Source: CAZTLI01 sp964614375
GTDB taxonomy: Bacteria; Chloroflexota; Anaerolineae; Aggregatilineales; Phototrophicaceae
NCBI GenBank assembly: GCA_964614375.1
Contig: CAZTLI010000008.1
Span: forward strand, 1-31,092
Direction of reading: 5' to 3'
DNA: 31,092 bases
The position numbers and the translations under genes are program-made. Under the pieces are notes generated by a model that was given only the letters and a program-made list of their open reading frames with translations, was not told the DNA's origin and did no database searches. Within the stretch, counting starts at the first letter, position 1, and the number at the start of each line of letters is the position of its first letter. This document shows positions 9,135 through 16,242 of this stretch, piece after piece.

Positions 9135-9170
9135 CTGGGGGCACGGTAGATTACTGCGCCCCCAGGTTTT
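9135..9170 (+). terminator. Strong hairpin after the molybdoenzyme operon
   Basis: Perfect eight-base stem CTGGGGGC (9135-9142) with GCCCCCAG (9158-9165), followed by GTTTTC. The T-run is short, so it may terminate only partly and could instead protect the 3' end of the upstream mRNA, allowing lower expression of the cofactor genes that begin 17 bases further on. Confidence 0.6.
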
Positions 9171-9186
9171 CGCAAAGGATTAAGAG

Positions 9187-9816
9187 ATGCTGACACCCAT
9201 CGCAACCCCCCTGCCTGATTTTCTTGCGGCATCATCGGCACTCCATAAGCATTTGTGCCCCCGGCAGGTACTTGGCGTTCGCACGGGAATGCAGATTGCG
9301 GCGCTGCTTGGACTCGACCTCCCGCAGGCCGACAAACGCCTGTTTGCCTTTGTTGAAACCGATGGCTGTTTTGCCGATGGTGTCTCGGTGGCGACGGGTT
9401 GCTGGCTCGGCAGGCGCACGATGCGGTTAATGGACTATGGCAAAACTGCGGTTACGTTTGTCGATACCAGGACGGATGAGGCGTTTCGAGTTTGGCCGCA
9501 TCCTGAATCACGCAGTCGGGCGGGTGAATATGCGCTGGACGAGCAAAGTCGGTGGCATACGATGCTGGAAGCCTATCAGGTGATGCCTGCGGAAGAACTG
9601 TTATGCTGGCGGCAGGTTGAACTGACTGTGCCTATGAAACAGATTATCAGCCGTCCGGGTGTACGGGTCAATTGTGACGTATGCGGCGAGGAGATCATCA
9701 ACGAGCGAGAGCTTATGCGCGATGGGATGACACTCTGCCGGGCGTGCGTCGGAGAGGCTTATTACCGTTTTGAACATACTGACGTAATGGAGCATTTGAC
9801 CAATGGCTGCTGCTAG
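9187..9816 (+). CDS. FmdE-family protein with C-terminal zinc ribbon
   Basis: 209 aa. The N-terminal FmdE domain shows HKHLCPRQVLGVRTG (H20, H22, C24), the family's metal-binding signature, and ETDGCFADGV further on. A C-terminal zinc ribbon CDVCGEEI...CRAC follows (about residues 159-186), and the protein ends in a cysteine pair (NGCC). FmdE proteins are commonly found next to molybdenum or tungsten enzymes, and their exact role is unsettled. The start has AAAGGATTAAGAG upstream. It overlaps the mobA start by 14 bases, so the two were translated together. Confidence 0.8.
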   Translation: MLTPIATPLPDFLAASSALHKHLCPRQVLGVRTGMQIAALLGLDLPQADKRLFAFVETDGCFADGVSVATGCWLGRRTMRLMDYGKTAVTFVDTRTDEAFRVWPHPESRSRAGEYALDEQSRWHTMLEAYQVMPAEELLCWRQVELTVPMKQIISRPGVRVNCDVCGEEIINERELMRDGMTLCRACVGEAYYRFEHTDVMEHLTNGCC

Positions 9817-10005
9817 TTCCGTGCAAATTGCAATTCCAGCAGGTGGTCAGTCGCGCTACATGGGGCGGGCCAAGAGCTTTGTCGATTTCAACGGCAAACC
9901 AATGATCCAGCACGTTATTGACAGCCTACAACCACTGTGATCGGGGATCATGATTATCACCAACAACCCCTCTCATTTCGCCAATCACAGCCTGCCGCTA
10001 TTTAC

Positions 10006-10266
10006 AGATGTGCGCCGTAAAGCCCCTTGATTTAGCTATGGGGATATAAGGCGCGTGGTACGTGTGACTGGATTTTGTCCGACAATAGCCGAGACAAAAT
10101 CCGCCATGCCACCCCATTTTGTGGTATAATTGGTATGTCGTACAGAAGCAGAATAGGCTCAGACGACACTTGCAGTACCGGATGGGACGCATCCGTGTTG
10201 CATAACGTAGCCCGTTGGGGCAAGCGTGCAACAGAAGCCCCCGAATTTATTCGTGGGGAGCGTCAC
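10006..10266 (+). mobile_element. Non-autonomous IS200/IS605-type element (tnpA and tnpB absent)
   Basis: The left flank ends in TTAC (10002-10005). Inside lie AAAG (10019-10022) directly 5' of an imperfect hairpin 10023-10043 (CCCC...GGGG). The right end has GAAG (10234-10237) directly 5' of a hairpin 10238-10258 and ends in TCAC (10263-10266). This matches IS608 logic, where tetranucleotides at the hairpin foot pair with the cleavage sites: AAAG with TTAC, GAAG with TCAC, including the correlated T-to-C and A-to-G change. An extended -10, TGGTATAAT (10122-10130), and an inverted repeat GGATTTTGTC/GACAAAATCC (10070-10079/10093-10102) lie in the left part. No transposase is encoded, so it would need one in trans. 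Excision restores mobA. ACAGATGTG also occurs at both junctions (10004-10012, 10265-10273), so a 9-bp target duplication is an alternative reading. Confidence 0.75.
10179..10266 (+). ncRNA. Omega-RNA (reRNA)-like right end
   Basis: Successive hairpins occupy the last ~90 bases of the element: CGGATG/CATCCG (10179-10184 with 10190-10195); GTTGCA/TGCAAC (10197-10202 with 10227-10232) enclosing GCCC-GTTG-GGGC (10210-10221); then GAAG plus the terminal hairpin 10238-10258. This order and the GAAGCCCCC...GGGGAG end resemble the scaffold RNAs that TnpB uses, which are transcribed off the right end so that the adjoining host sequence serves as guide. The guide here would begin at 10267 within mobA. 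The 5' end is not defined. Assignment is by motif memory, with no covariance search. Confidence 0.55.
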
Positions 10267-10659
10267 AGATGTGATACCTGGCAGTGGTTCGCCGGGTGGG
10301 TTATATACCGCACTGGAGAGAAGCACATCAGCAAATCTCCAGTGTGTGGCCTGTGATATACCTTTTTTGAAGCCTAAATTACTGGATTATCTTATTGCGT
10401 CCCGCGAAAGTCACGATGTTGTGATCCCTGTTGCCGCAGGGGTTTCTCACAATCTTCATGCGGTGTACTCACGCCGCTGCCTACCCATTATTCGCCGACA
10501 GATTGACCAGAGGAATCTTCGCATTTCGGCTATAGATGAAACACTGCCTGCGCGCTATGCTGAAGAACCCGAATTACGGGCGATTGACCCTGAACTGCGC
10601 GCTTTGACCAGGCTTAACACCCCTGACGCTGTGAAACTGGTTACAGATAGGGCGAGCTT

Positions 10660-11670
10660 ATGCTTGTGGTAGATCGCTTCCAGCGCCCACTCGAATATCT
10701 GCGAATTTCCATAACAGATCGTTGTAACTTCCGCTGCACGTATTGTATGCCTGCTCATATCTATGGACGCGATTATCCCTTTATCCCACAGGCGGGACTT
10801 TTGAGTTTCGAGGAAATTACCCGACTGGCTCGCATCTTCTGCCGACTTGGGGTGAACAAAATACGCCTGACCGGTGGGGAGCCGCTTGTTCGCAAAGACG
10901 CGGAACGCCTGGTAGCAATGCTGGCGTCCATTGACGGCATTAACGAAATCACGATGACCACAAATGGATATCTACTGGCGATGAAGGCAGAGAAACTCAA
11001 ACAAGCTGGCTTAAGCCGCCTGAATGTGAGTCTGGATACCCTCGATCCGACTATCTTTCGGCAGATGAATGGTGGTCGAGGCGAGCTTCAGGAAGTTCTG
11101 GCAGGTATTGCCGCTGCGGAAGAGGCCGGGTTTAGTCCCCTGAAGATTAACTCGGTCATCCAGCGTGGCGTGAACGATCATACACTGTCTGATCTGGCCC
11201 TCTATTTCCGAGAACGCGGGCATATTGTCCGATTCATTGAGTTCATGGACGCGGGCACGGTCAATGGCTGGCGTAGAGATCGCGTCCTGACTGCGGACGA
11301 GATGATTTCGCTGCTGAGCCAGCACATCGCTCTCGAACCGATTCCTTCCAATAACACCGGTGAGGTTGTTCGTCGTTATCGCTATACAGATGGCAGTGGT
11401 GAAGTCGGGTTTATCACGTCGGTTTCACAGCCATTTTGCGGCGGGTGTACCCGCTTGCGGCTGGCAGCAGATGGTCAATTATACACTTGCCTGTTTGCGG
11501 CAAAAGGACATGATCTCCGTCATTTGCTCCGAACGGTCATTTCTGAGGGGGAGATCGAGGCAATTATCGCTGGTATCTGGCGGCAGCGCACAGACCGTTA
11601 CTCAGAAGAACGCACACATGAGGCTGCCACACCAGCGGAAAAAGTTGAGATGTTCCACATTGGCGGTTAG
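10660..11670 (+). CDS. moaA: GTP 3',8-cyclase MoaA
   Basis: 336 aa, full length for the family. The radical-SAM cluster motif CNFRCTYC (C22, C26, C29) follows ISITDRCN; LTGGEPL marks the SAM-binding region. The C-terminal second [4Fe-4S] site shows FCGGCTRLRL and a later YTC, and the protein ends in the conserved double glycine (HIGG). It converts GTP to the cyclic precursor in the first step of molybdopterin synthesis, with MoaC. It overlaps the end of the mobA pseudogene, so it was co-transcribed with the FmdE and mobA genes; the insertion in mobA may reduce its expression unless the element supplies a promoter. moaC and the other pathway genes are not in the window. Confidence 0.95.
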   Translation: MLVVDRFQRPLEYLRISITDRCNFRCTYCMPAHIYGRDYPFIPQAGLLSFEEITRLARIFCRLGVNKIRLTGGEPLVRKDAERLVAMLASIDGINEITMTTNGYLLAMKAEKLKQAGLSRLNVSLDTLDPTIFRQMNGGRGELQEVLAGIAAAEEAGFSPLKINSVIQRGVNDHTLSDLALYFRERGHIVRFIEFMDAGTVNGWRRDRVLTADEMISLLSQHIALEPIPSNNTGEVVRRYRYTDGSGEVGFITSVSQPFCGGCTRLRLAADGQLYTCLFAAKGHDLRHLLRTVISEGEIEAIIAGIWRQRTDRYSEERTHEAATPAEKVEMFHIGG

Positions 11671-11798
11671 GCGGTAATAATTCTAATCCCAGACAACCAT
11701 CGCGTTGGCCTTGTGTGATCGGTATAGGGTGGAGGTCGTCTCTTGAAGGTGCAGTCAGGCCGATACGTTGAATATCACCCTGATTGATGGCAAGTTGC

Positions 11799-11969
11799 TT
11801 AAGCGTTTTGCGGGCCGAGCAGCAAGTGTTTCGTTGGCAGGGACAGCCACAACCGTATCATCATAATGACTGCGGATGTCAGACACCACGCACAACTGGC
11901 ACCGATAACACGTAGACAATAGGCTGCTGTGCCTGCCCTAACAAAGGCAGCAGGAGGAGCAGGGCAATG
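11799..11969 (-). pseudogene. Possible remnant of a VKOR-type protein
   Basis: Between moaA and the DUF2180 gene, about 300 bases hold no intact gene. One minus-strand frame reads VIGASCAWCLTSAVIM (11862-11909), the CxxC pattern and surroundings typical of the vitamin K epoxide reductase active site, and then stops at 11799. A neighbouring frame reads IALLLLLPLL just upstream, as if a membrane segment had been put out of frame. Too short for a firm call. Confidence 0.25.
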
Positions 11970-12027
11970 AACCCTGCCCCAATCTTTACAGATCGAGAGG
12001 ATTTTCAGAGCATACGCTCACCGTGCC

Positions 12028-12252
12028 TCAAGCTGGGTGTAGCTCAGCCTGCATGGGTGTTTTTTGGACTTCTGCGCCACGCAGCAGCTCAGCACAACTT
12101 GAGCAAAGCAGAGGCGATCCAGGCTCCGACGCTCTATAACTGTGTTCCATGCAAACTCCCACGCCGCAGTTATGGCAGATACCAACAGCGGCTTTCACAT
12201 GGTAATGAGTTCCGCCCGGTCCGGGTGTTTTTTCGCAGATATAGCACTTCAT
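12028..12252 (-). CDS. Small Cys-rich zinc-binding protein (DUF2180-like)
   Basis: 74 aa. Begins MKCYIC and contains three CxxC-type pairs (residues 3/6, 26/29, 50/53) plus further Cys and His (VCMEH), suggesting a zinc or other thiophilic metal site. The start overlaps the ACR3 stop (ATGA), so it is translationally coupled to the pump. Its role is unknown; the coupling suggests a small metal-binding partner of arsenite efflux, which is inference. Confidence 0.7.
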   Translation of the reverse strand: MKCYICEKTPGPGGTHYHVKAAVGICHNCGVGVCMEHSYRASEPGSPLLCSSCAELLRGAEVQKTPMQAELHPA

Positions 12253-13418
12253 GATTGGACTCCTTTTACATTTGGCAGCTCTGCGGCAGGCTGCGAATCC
12301 GCTTGCGTTTGGAGAGAACTGGGTGGCTGCCAGAGTGGATCACGCGGATACAGCCTGCGCCCTAACCAGAGCGAGACATACACCAATCCGACCAGCACCG
12401 GCACTTCGACTAACGGACCGACCACGGTTGCCAGGGCTTCGCCAGAAGCCAGCCCAAACACGGCTATGGCAACGGCGATTGCTAGTTCAAAGTTGTTGCT
12501 GGCAGCGGTAAACGAAATCGTCGCGGTGTCGGCATAGGGGAACTTCAGCAAATAGGAAAGCCCGAAGGAGATGACGAACATGATGCCGAAGTAAAGCAGC
12601 AGCGGCAGCGCGATTCGCACGACATCCAATGGTCGTTCGAGAATGACTTCCCCTTTGAGCGAGAACATCATCACGATGGTGAACAGCAGGCCGATAATGG
12701 CTGTTGGGCTGAGGCGCGGCACAAACTTCGTCTCATACCACTCGTTGCCTTTGATGCGCCCCAGAAGGAGACGAGTCAGGAACCCCGCCGCCAGCGGAAT
12801 GCCGAGGAAGATCAGGACGCTCTTGGCGATGTCCCCCATCGAGATATTCAGCGCGACGCTTTCAGTACCTAACCAACTTGGCAAGAGTGTGAGGTAGAAA
12901 TAGCCCAGGACGGTGTACATAACGATCTGGAATAGGGAGTTGATGGCGACCAGAACCGCCGCATACTCATTGTCGCCGCAGGCCAGCATGTTCCAGATCA
13001 ACACCATCGCAATGCAGCGCGCCAGACCGACGATGATTAATCCAGTGCGATATTCGGGATGATCGGGCAGCAGCATCCAGGCGAGAACGAACATCAGCGC
13101 CGGGCCGACAATCCAGTTGAGGAACAGGGATGTGCCGGACATCTTCCAGTTACCGACAATCGCCGGGATTTTGCCGTAATTCACTTTCGCCAGCACAGGA
13201 TACATCATCCACAGCAGTCCGACAGCGATGGGCAGGGAAACGGTATCCAACTTGACCGAATCCAATGCGGGTGCCAGGTCAGGAAACAACTTACCTAATG
13301 TGATGCCTGCTGCCATGGCGATAAAAATCCACGGCGGCAGGAAGCGGTCAAGCAAGGACAGCCGTCCGAACACGCTTCCACTTTGTGGGATAGCTGCACT
13401 TGCGGTTTGAGAAGCCAT
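12249..13418 (-). CDS. acr3: ACR3-family arsenite efflux permease
   Basis: 389 aa with about ten membrane segments. LIIVGLARCIAMVLIWN holds the conserved Cys of ACR3 transporters, and SFTAASNNFELAIAVAIA the conserved Asn/Glu helix. The start MASQTASAAI at 13418 is chosen because TTAGGAGGAAGATCA precedes it directly; the longer in-frame start at 13451 has no such site. The protein exports arsenite (and possibly antimonite) using the proton gradient, here possibly energised by the ArsA ATPase encoded at 16810. Its promoter carries the conserved module at 13456-13523. Confidence 0.92.
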   Translation of the reverse strand: MASQTASAAIPQSGSVFGRLSLLDRFLPPWIFIAMAAGITLGKLFPDLAPALDSVKLDTVSLPIAVGLLWMMYPVLAKVNYGKIPAIVGNWKMSGTSLFLNWIVGPALMFVLAWMLLPDHPEYRTGLIIVGLARCIAMVLIWNMLACGDNEYAAVLVAINSLFQIVMYTVLGYFYLTLLPSWLGTESVALNISMGDIAKSVLIFLGIPLAAGFLTRLLLGRIKGNEWYETKFVPRLSPTAIIGLLFTIVMMFSLKGEVILERPLDVVRIALPLLLYFGIMFVISFGLSYLLKFPYADTATISFTAASNNFELAIAVAIAVFGLASGEALATVVGPLVEVPVLVGLVYVSLWLGRRLYPRDPLWQPPSSLQTQADSQPAAELPNVKGVQS

Positions 13419-13455
13419 TGATCTTCCTCCTAAGGGTCTTAGATTTGTCATCCAA

Positions 13456-13523
13456 CATATATAGATTATCGTTTATATAGAAGCTTCTCGATATATGTTT
13501 TCTGTCACTGGTTTGGTGTGACA
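13456..13523 (-). promoter_or_regulatory. Conserved promoter module of the ACR3 gene
   Basis: On the minus strand: TGTCA (13523-13519), 11 bases, TGACA (13507-13503), 20 bases, then TTCTATATAAA (from 13482), followed by CGATAATCTATATATG to 13456. The same three blocks with identical spacings occur at 14429-14496 and 16249-16316. The half-sites extend here to CTGTCAC/GTGACAG. It lies 38 bases upstream of the ACR3 start codon. The palindrome is a probable regulator site and the TATATAAA/GATAAT block the core promoter or repressor site. Confidence 0.7.
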
Positions 13524-14057
13524 GTTGGCAATAAAAACCAGACTATGCTCATGAGGAGAGGGTGATAGCAATCAACCTGCTTTGATACCTGAACAACCCC
13601 AGTATCACAACATTGCCTCCAGCGCGGCCCGCCGGTCAGCCAGCGCCGTGTCATCCTTCAACGGAAGACAGTCTGGCAAGGTGCGCCGCTGATGCAGCCA
13701 AGCGGCGGCGCAAGCCCTGGATGTGGGTTCATCGCAGCGCTTGCACTTCGGGTGAGACAGCAGCGACCAGACAACCAACAGGCGCACCGCGCGGCGTGAA
13801 GTGTTCACCGGGGTCAGCTCATGCCCATGCGTCGAGGTTACATTGATAGCATTCATCCGGCTCGACAGGCGTCCTAAACCCGCTTCAACATCGCGTACCT
13901 GTGTGATATACACCGTGTCGGCAATTAGAGTGAGGAATCCTGATGGGCGACGAAACGTCAAGGGACACACATCGGGGTTATAGCTGATAACCTCCGGCCT
14001 TCCGGTTCTTAAACAGGTTGCGGCTCATCTGGGTGATGCCCGCACCGGGCACTTCAA
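13524..14057. other. About 530 bases without a supported gene
   Basis: Open frames on both strands between 13600 and 13980 show no recognisable domain, no good ribosome sites and no homology I can name. This may be decayed coding sequence between the ACR3 and arsR genes. Confidence 0.5.
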
Positions 14058-14360
14058 TTAAGCGGAAGATTGGTTCTCATCGGAACTGTCTATGGGACCC
14101 AGCACCACTGATAGCAACTCCGCTACCAGTGGATCTGCCAGACGGTAGTACACCAGCAGGCCGTCTTTGCGCGCTTCAACCAGCCCGGCTTCGCGCAGTA
14201 CCATCAATTGTTGCGAAATGTTGGCTTGCCGTTTACCAAGCGCGCTTTCCATCTGGCGGACACACAGATCGTTTCGGCGCAGCATATCCACAATTTGCAG
14301 CCGCAGCGGGTGCGCCAGGGCTTTCAAGCGAATTGCCAGATCACTGTATCGCCTATTCAT
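14058..14360 (-). CDS. ArsR/SmtB-family repressor (lacks the CxC site)
   Basis: 100 aa, a single winged helix: LKALAHPLRLQIVDML, then the recognition region ANISQQLMVLREAGLV and the wing EARKDGLLVYYRL. The position that holds CxC in classical ArsR (ELCVCDL) reads NDLCVRQMES here, with one Cys only, so it may sense through a different site or another ligand. It is divergent from the next arsR and shares its intergenic region. An ATTCA-N6-AGAAT operator sits 13 bases upstream of its start. Its sequence and promoter resemble the gene at 15906-16202, suggesting duplication. Confidence 0.88.
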   Translation of the reverse strand: MNRRYSDLAIRLKALAHPLRLQIVDMLRRNDLCVRQMESALGKRQANISQQLMVLREAGLVEARKDGLLVYYRLADPLVAELLSVVLGPIDSSDENQSSA

Positions 14361-14373
14361 CCCGTGTCCTTAT

Positions 14374-14389
14374 ATTCAAACCTCAGAAT
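14374..14389. promoter_or_regulatory. ATTCA-N6-AGAAT operator
   Basis: Imperfect inverted repeat (one mismatch) just upstream of the minus-strand arsR. It ends exactly 39 bases before the TGTCA of the module at 14429, the same distance as in the paralogous region at 16194-16249. Confidence 0.55.
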
Positions 14390-14428
14390 GTAGTCTAACA
14401 CCCTAAACCCTCTGGCTTTAGTGACGAC

Positions 14429-14496
14429 TGTCACCTGACGCTTGTGACAAAAGGCGCACATAGACAAAGTTCTATATAAATGCTTGTTTATGCTCA
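14429..14496 (+). promoter_or_regulatory. Conserved promoter module of the plus-strand arsR
   Basis: TGTCA (14429-14433), 11 bases, TGACA (14445-14449), 20 bases, TTCTATATAAATG (14470-14482). Downstream the sequence diverges from the other two copies and offers its own -35/-10 candidates TTGTTT and TATACT (about 14485 and 14507, 16 bases apart). The arsR start lies at 14539. Confidence 0.65.
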
Positions 14497-14538
14497 GAAC
14501 GATGTTATACTTTATTCAAAGGATAAAGGTGAGACACA

Positions 14539-14907
14539 ATGAACGACGTGGTTTCAACATTGATTCCCTTTGAAACAACTGGGGAAACGTCTGTTATCTG
14601 CAATCCGGCTTTAAGTCTGCGTTTGAAGGACAATGAAGCCGAACAGCGCGCTGCTGCTTTCAAAGCACTCAGCCATCCGGTACGTCTTCAGATCATGGAT
14701 TTAATCTCTCAGGGCGGTGGGCGGATTTGCGGTTGTGATATTGAACGCCATTTCGACCTCACTCAGCCAACTATTTCGCATCATCTCAAGGTGCTGCGAG
14801 ATGCTGGTCTGATCGTGTCAGAGCAGCGCAGTGTGAACATTTACCACCAGGTCAATCCAGCTATGCTCATCACGTTACAGGCGCTGTTAGCTCAACTCTC
14901 CCCTTAG
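14539..14907 (+). CDS. arsR: ArsR-family arsenite-responsive repressor with CxC site
   Basis: 122 aa. A 30-residue N-terminal extension precedes a winged helix: FKALSHPVRLQIMDLI, then GGRICGCDIERHF with C64 and C66, the CxC pair that binds As(III) in ArsR, then LTQPTISHHLKVLRDAGLI as the recognition helix and a short wing. C21 in the extension could be a third ligand. Ribosome site AAAGGATAAAGGTGAG precedes the ATG. It should release DNA when arsenite binds and probably controls its own promoter and others with the same core block. Confidence 0.9.
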   Translation: MNDVVSTLIPFETTGETSVICNPALSLRLKDNEAEQRAAAFKALSHPVRLQIMDLISQGGGRICGCDIERHFDLTQPTISHHLKVLRDAGLIVSEQRSVNIYHQVNPAMLITLQALLAQLSP

Positions 14908-14923
14908 CTTGGTTAAGCCGAAA

Positions 14924-15478
14924 TCAAACGCCGCGCGAAGCCGAAGTGCGCGCTATTCTGGCTCGTACATTTCCGGCTGGAACTTGCCGACGGCTGGCTT
15001 CGTGCTGCTGCTTCAAAATACTGCCTGTCGTCCTCCTGAAACGTACCAGGATTTCATCGCTGCATTCCTTGACGCAGGCCGGATTGACTCGGTAATAAAC
15101 CCATCGCCCTTCGCGCCGACTGGTGACGAGACCAGCGCGGCGCAGGACGGCGAGATGATAGGAGATGGTTGGTTGGTGAATGGGCAGACGTTCGCACAAT
15201 TCACTCACGCTCATCTCGCCAGCGCGCAGGAGAAAAAGGATGCCCTGCCGCGTATCGTCTGCCATTGCCTTTAGAAAATCGTTTATGTCATAGCAGGTTA
15301 TATCTTTCATCGCTGCGTCGGCTTCCTCTACCAGTTGGTCGCGCAGCGGACACCCCGGAATGGTCAAAGCGAGTGTGAATGTCACGCGGTCATTTTCTAT
15401 GACCAGATCGCGCACCATGCCGAGGTCCACAATGCTGCGGCGCAGTTCGGGGTCCATCACACGACCCAGGGCCGTCAT
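14924..15478 (-). CDS. DUF59 (Mrp N-terminus)-ArsR chimeric regulator
   Basis: 184 aa. Residues 1-56 (LGRVMDPELRRSIVDLGMV, then TIPGCPLRDQLVEEADAA) are the start of the DUF59/MIP18 domain found at the N-terminus of Mrp/ApbC iron-sulfur carriers. At M57 the sequence switches to an ArsR-type winged helix (MADDTRQGILFLLRAG, then LPIHQPTISYHLAVLRRAGLV) with CVKEC near residue 125 as a possible metal site. The ATG at residue 57 (15310) has GAGGAA upstream, so the regulator could also be made alone. The Mrp P-loop domain is missing, so a deletion that joined mrp to an arsR gene is the likely history. The start at 15478 lacks a ribosome site; a nine-codon leader (ATG 15504) with AGGAGG overlaps it as ATGA. 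Confidence 0.75.
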   Translation of the reverse strand: MTALGRVMDPELRRSIVDLGMVRDLVIENDRVTFTLALTIPGCPLRDQLVEEADAAMKDITCYDINDFLKAMADDTRQGILFLLRAGEMSVSELCERLPIHQPTISYHLAVLRRAGLVTSRREGRWVYYRVNPACVKECSDEILVRFRRTTGSILKQQHEASRRQVPAGNVRARIARTSASRGV

Positions 15479-15507
15479 GACCCGGTTTCATTTACATTCG
15501 GCATTTT

Positions 15508-15915
15508 CTAGCCTCCTGCCGCTGTCTGGCGCAGCGCCACATCGTACTTCTCGCGGTTATCGCGCAGCATGTCTTTCGATTGGCGCAGGATTTTGTTGCG
15601 TTTGATCAACTGGCGGATGTATCCCTGCGATGGAAACTCGATGGCATCTTCGCGGCAGATGGTCGCGCAGGTGGTGCAGCCGACCATGCACATCTCTGGG
15701 GCGACCACGACCGGTTTGTTCGCTTCATAGTTGAAGGCGTACACTCCCCGCCCGCAGGAGGTCACACACAGACCACAGCCGACACACCGCTCAGCGACGA
15801 TGGTGGGGTTCCACTGGATGTCCGCACGGGGAACGCCGTGCCACAGGTTGTTCTTGTTATCGCTTATGTTGTTATCTCGTTCAGCTAATGCTGCAATAAC
15901 GGGTATCAATGACAA
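15508..15915 (-). CDS. Dicluster [4Fe-4S] ferredoxin
   Basis: 135 aa, TTG start at 15915 overlapping the upstream arsR; no ATG or GTG is available before the first cluster motif, and no good ribosome site is seen, so coupling is likely. Cluster motifs ERCVGCGLCVTSCGRGVY (about residues 42-59) and MCMVGCTTCATICREDAIEF (about 74-93), the second with an unusual CxxxCxxC spacing. WHGVPRADIQWNPT precedes them. A basic, helical C-terminal tail follows. Ferredoxins of this type accompany Mrp-like and arsenic genes; here it sits between an arsR and the mrp-arsR chimera in one minus-strand operon. The electron partner is unknown. Confidence 0.82.
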   Translation of the reverse strand: MSLIPVIAALAERDNNISDNKNNLWHGVPRADIQWNPTIVAERCVGCGLCVTSCGRGVYAFNYEANKPVVVAPEMCMVGCTTCATICREDAIEFPSQGYIRQLIKRNKILRQSKDMLRDNREKYDVALRQTAAGG

Positions 15916-16202
15916 AGGGAGTGAAGGTCCGACGCAAAATCGCGCAGTTCATGTTTCGCCAGGGAGTAGAGCGTGTGCAGACCACACCGCTTTCTGCTCA
16001 CCAAACCGGCGCTACGCAGCACCGCCAACTGCTGTGAAACATAGGGTTGGCGGCGACCAGTCAAAGCGACCAGTTCACCGACGGTTGCAGGCCCTTCAGC
16101 GAGGGCTTCCAGGATTTGCAGCCGCACGCCGTGACCCAGCGCCTTAAAGCGAATTGCCCGGTGGTGGTATGGGGCGTCCATAACGCCCTCCACATTCAAC
16201 AC
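15906..16202 (-). CDS. ArsR/SmtB-family repressor
   Basis: 98 aa single winged helix: FKALGHGVRLQILEAL, then GRRQPYVSQQLAVLRSAGLV and KRCGLHTLYSLA. It lacks the CxC helix motif; Cys appears only in the wing (KRCG) and at the end (SLCH). Closest in the window to the gene at 14058-14360, and the two share a divergent promoter design. It leads the minus-strand operon with the ferredoxin and the chimeric regulator, opposite arsD. An ATTCA-N6-TGAAT palindrome overlaps its start codon region. Confidence 0.88.
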   Translation of the reverse strand: MLNVEGVMDAPYHHRAIRFKALGHGVRLQILEALAEGPATVGELVALTGRRQPYVSQQLAVLRSAGLVSRKRCGLHTLYSLAKHELRDFASDLHSLCH

Positions 16203-16209
16203 TCTGAAT
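16194..16209. promoter_or_regulatory. ATTCA-N6-TGAAT operator
   Basis: Perfect five-base inverted repeat with a six-base spacer at the start of the minus-strand arsR, so binding would block its own expression. It ends 39 bases before the TGTCA of the arsD module, as at 14374-14429. Confidence 0.6.
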
Positions 16210-16242
16210 ATAATCTAGCACCTTATACGCCTGGTTTTCAGT

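Larger units (their letters stand above)
9803..10672 (+). pseudogene. mobA: mobA (molybdenum cofactor guanylyltransferase), broken by a stop codon and an insertion
   Basis: The N-terminal part begins ATG 9803 and shows the nucleotidyltransferase signature IPAGGQSRYMGRAKSF and NGKPMIQHVI, then meets an in-frame TGA at 9938-9940; the same frame continues sensibly (IMIITNNPSHF) up to 10005. The rest of the gene resumes after a 261-bp insert with IPGSGSPGGLYTALE and ACDIPFL and runs to the TAG at 10672. Removing 10006-10266 restores LPLFTDVIPGSG in frame, so the insert interrupted an otherwise normal mobA. MobA links GMP to molybdopterin to make the guanine-dinucleotide cofactor that DMSO-reductase-family enzymes need. 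A functional copy must exist elsewhere if the adjacent enzyme is active. The 3' end overlaps moaA by 13 bases. Confidence 0.88.

Noticed and set aside
9938..9940. TGA as selenocysteine or recoding in mobA
   Set aside because: MobA has no catalytic residue at this position, and the gene is also interrupted by an insertion; simple nonsense mutation is more likely.
13605..13970. 121-codon minus-strand open frame between the ACR3 and arsR genes
   Set aside because: Contains CxxC-like bits but no family I can name and no ribosome site; competing frames on the other strand are equally long.
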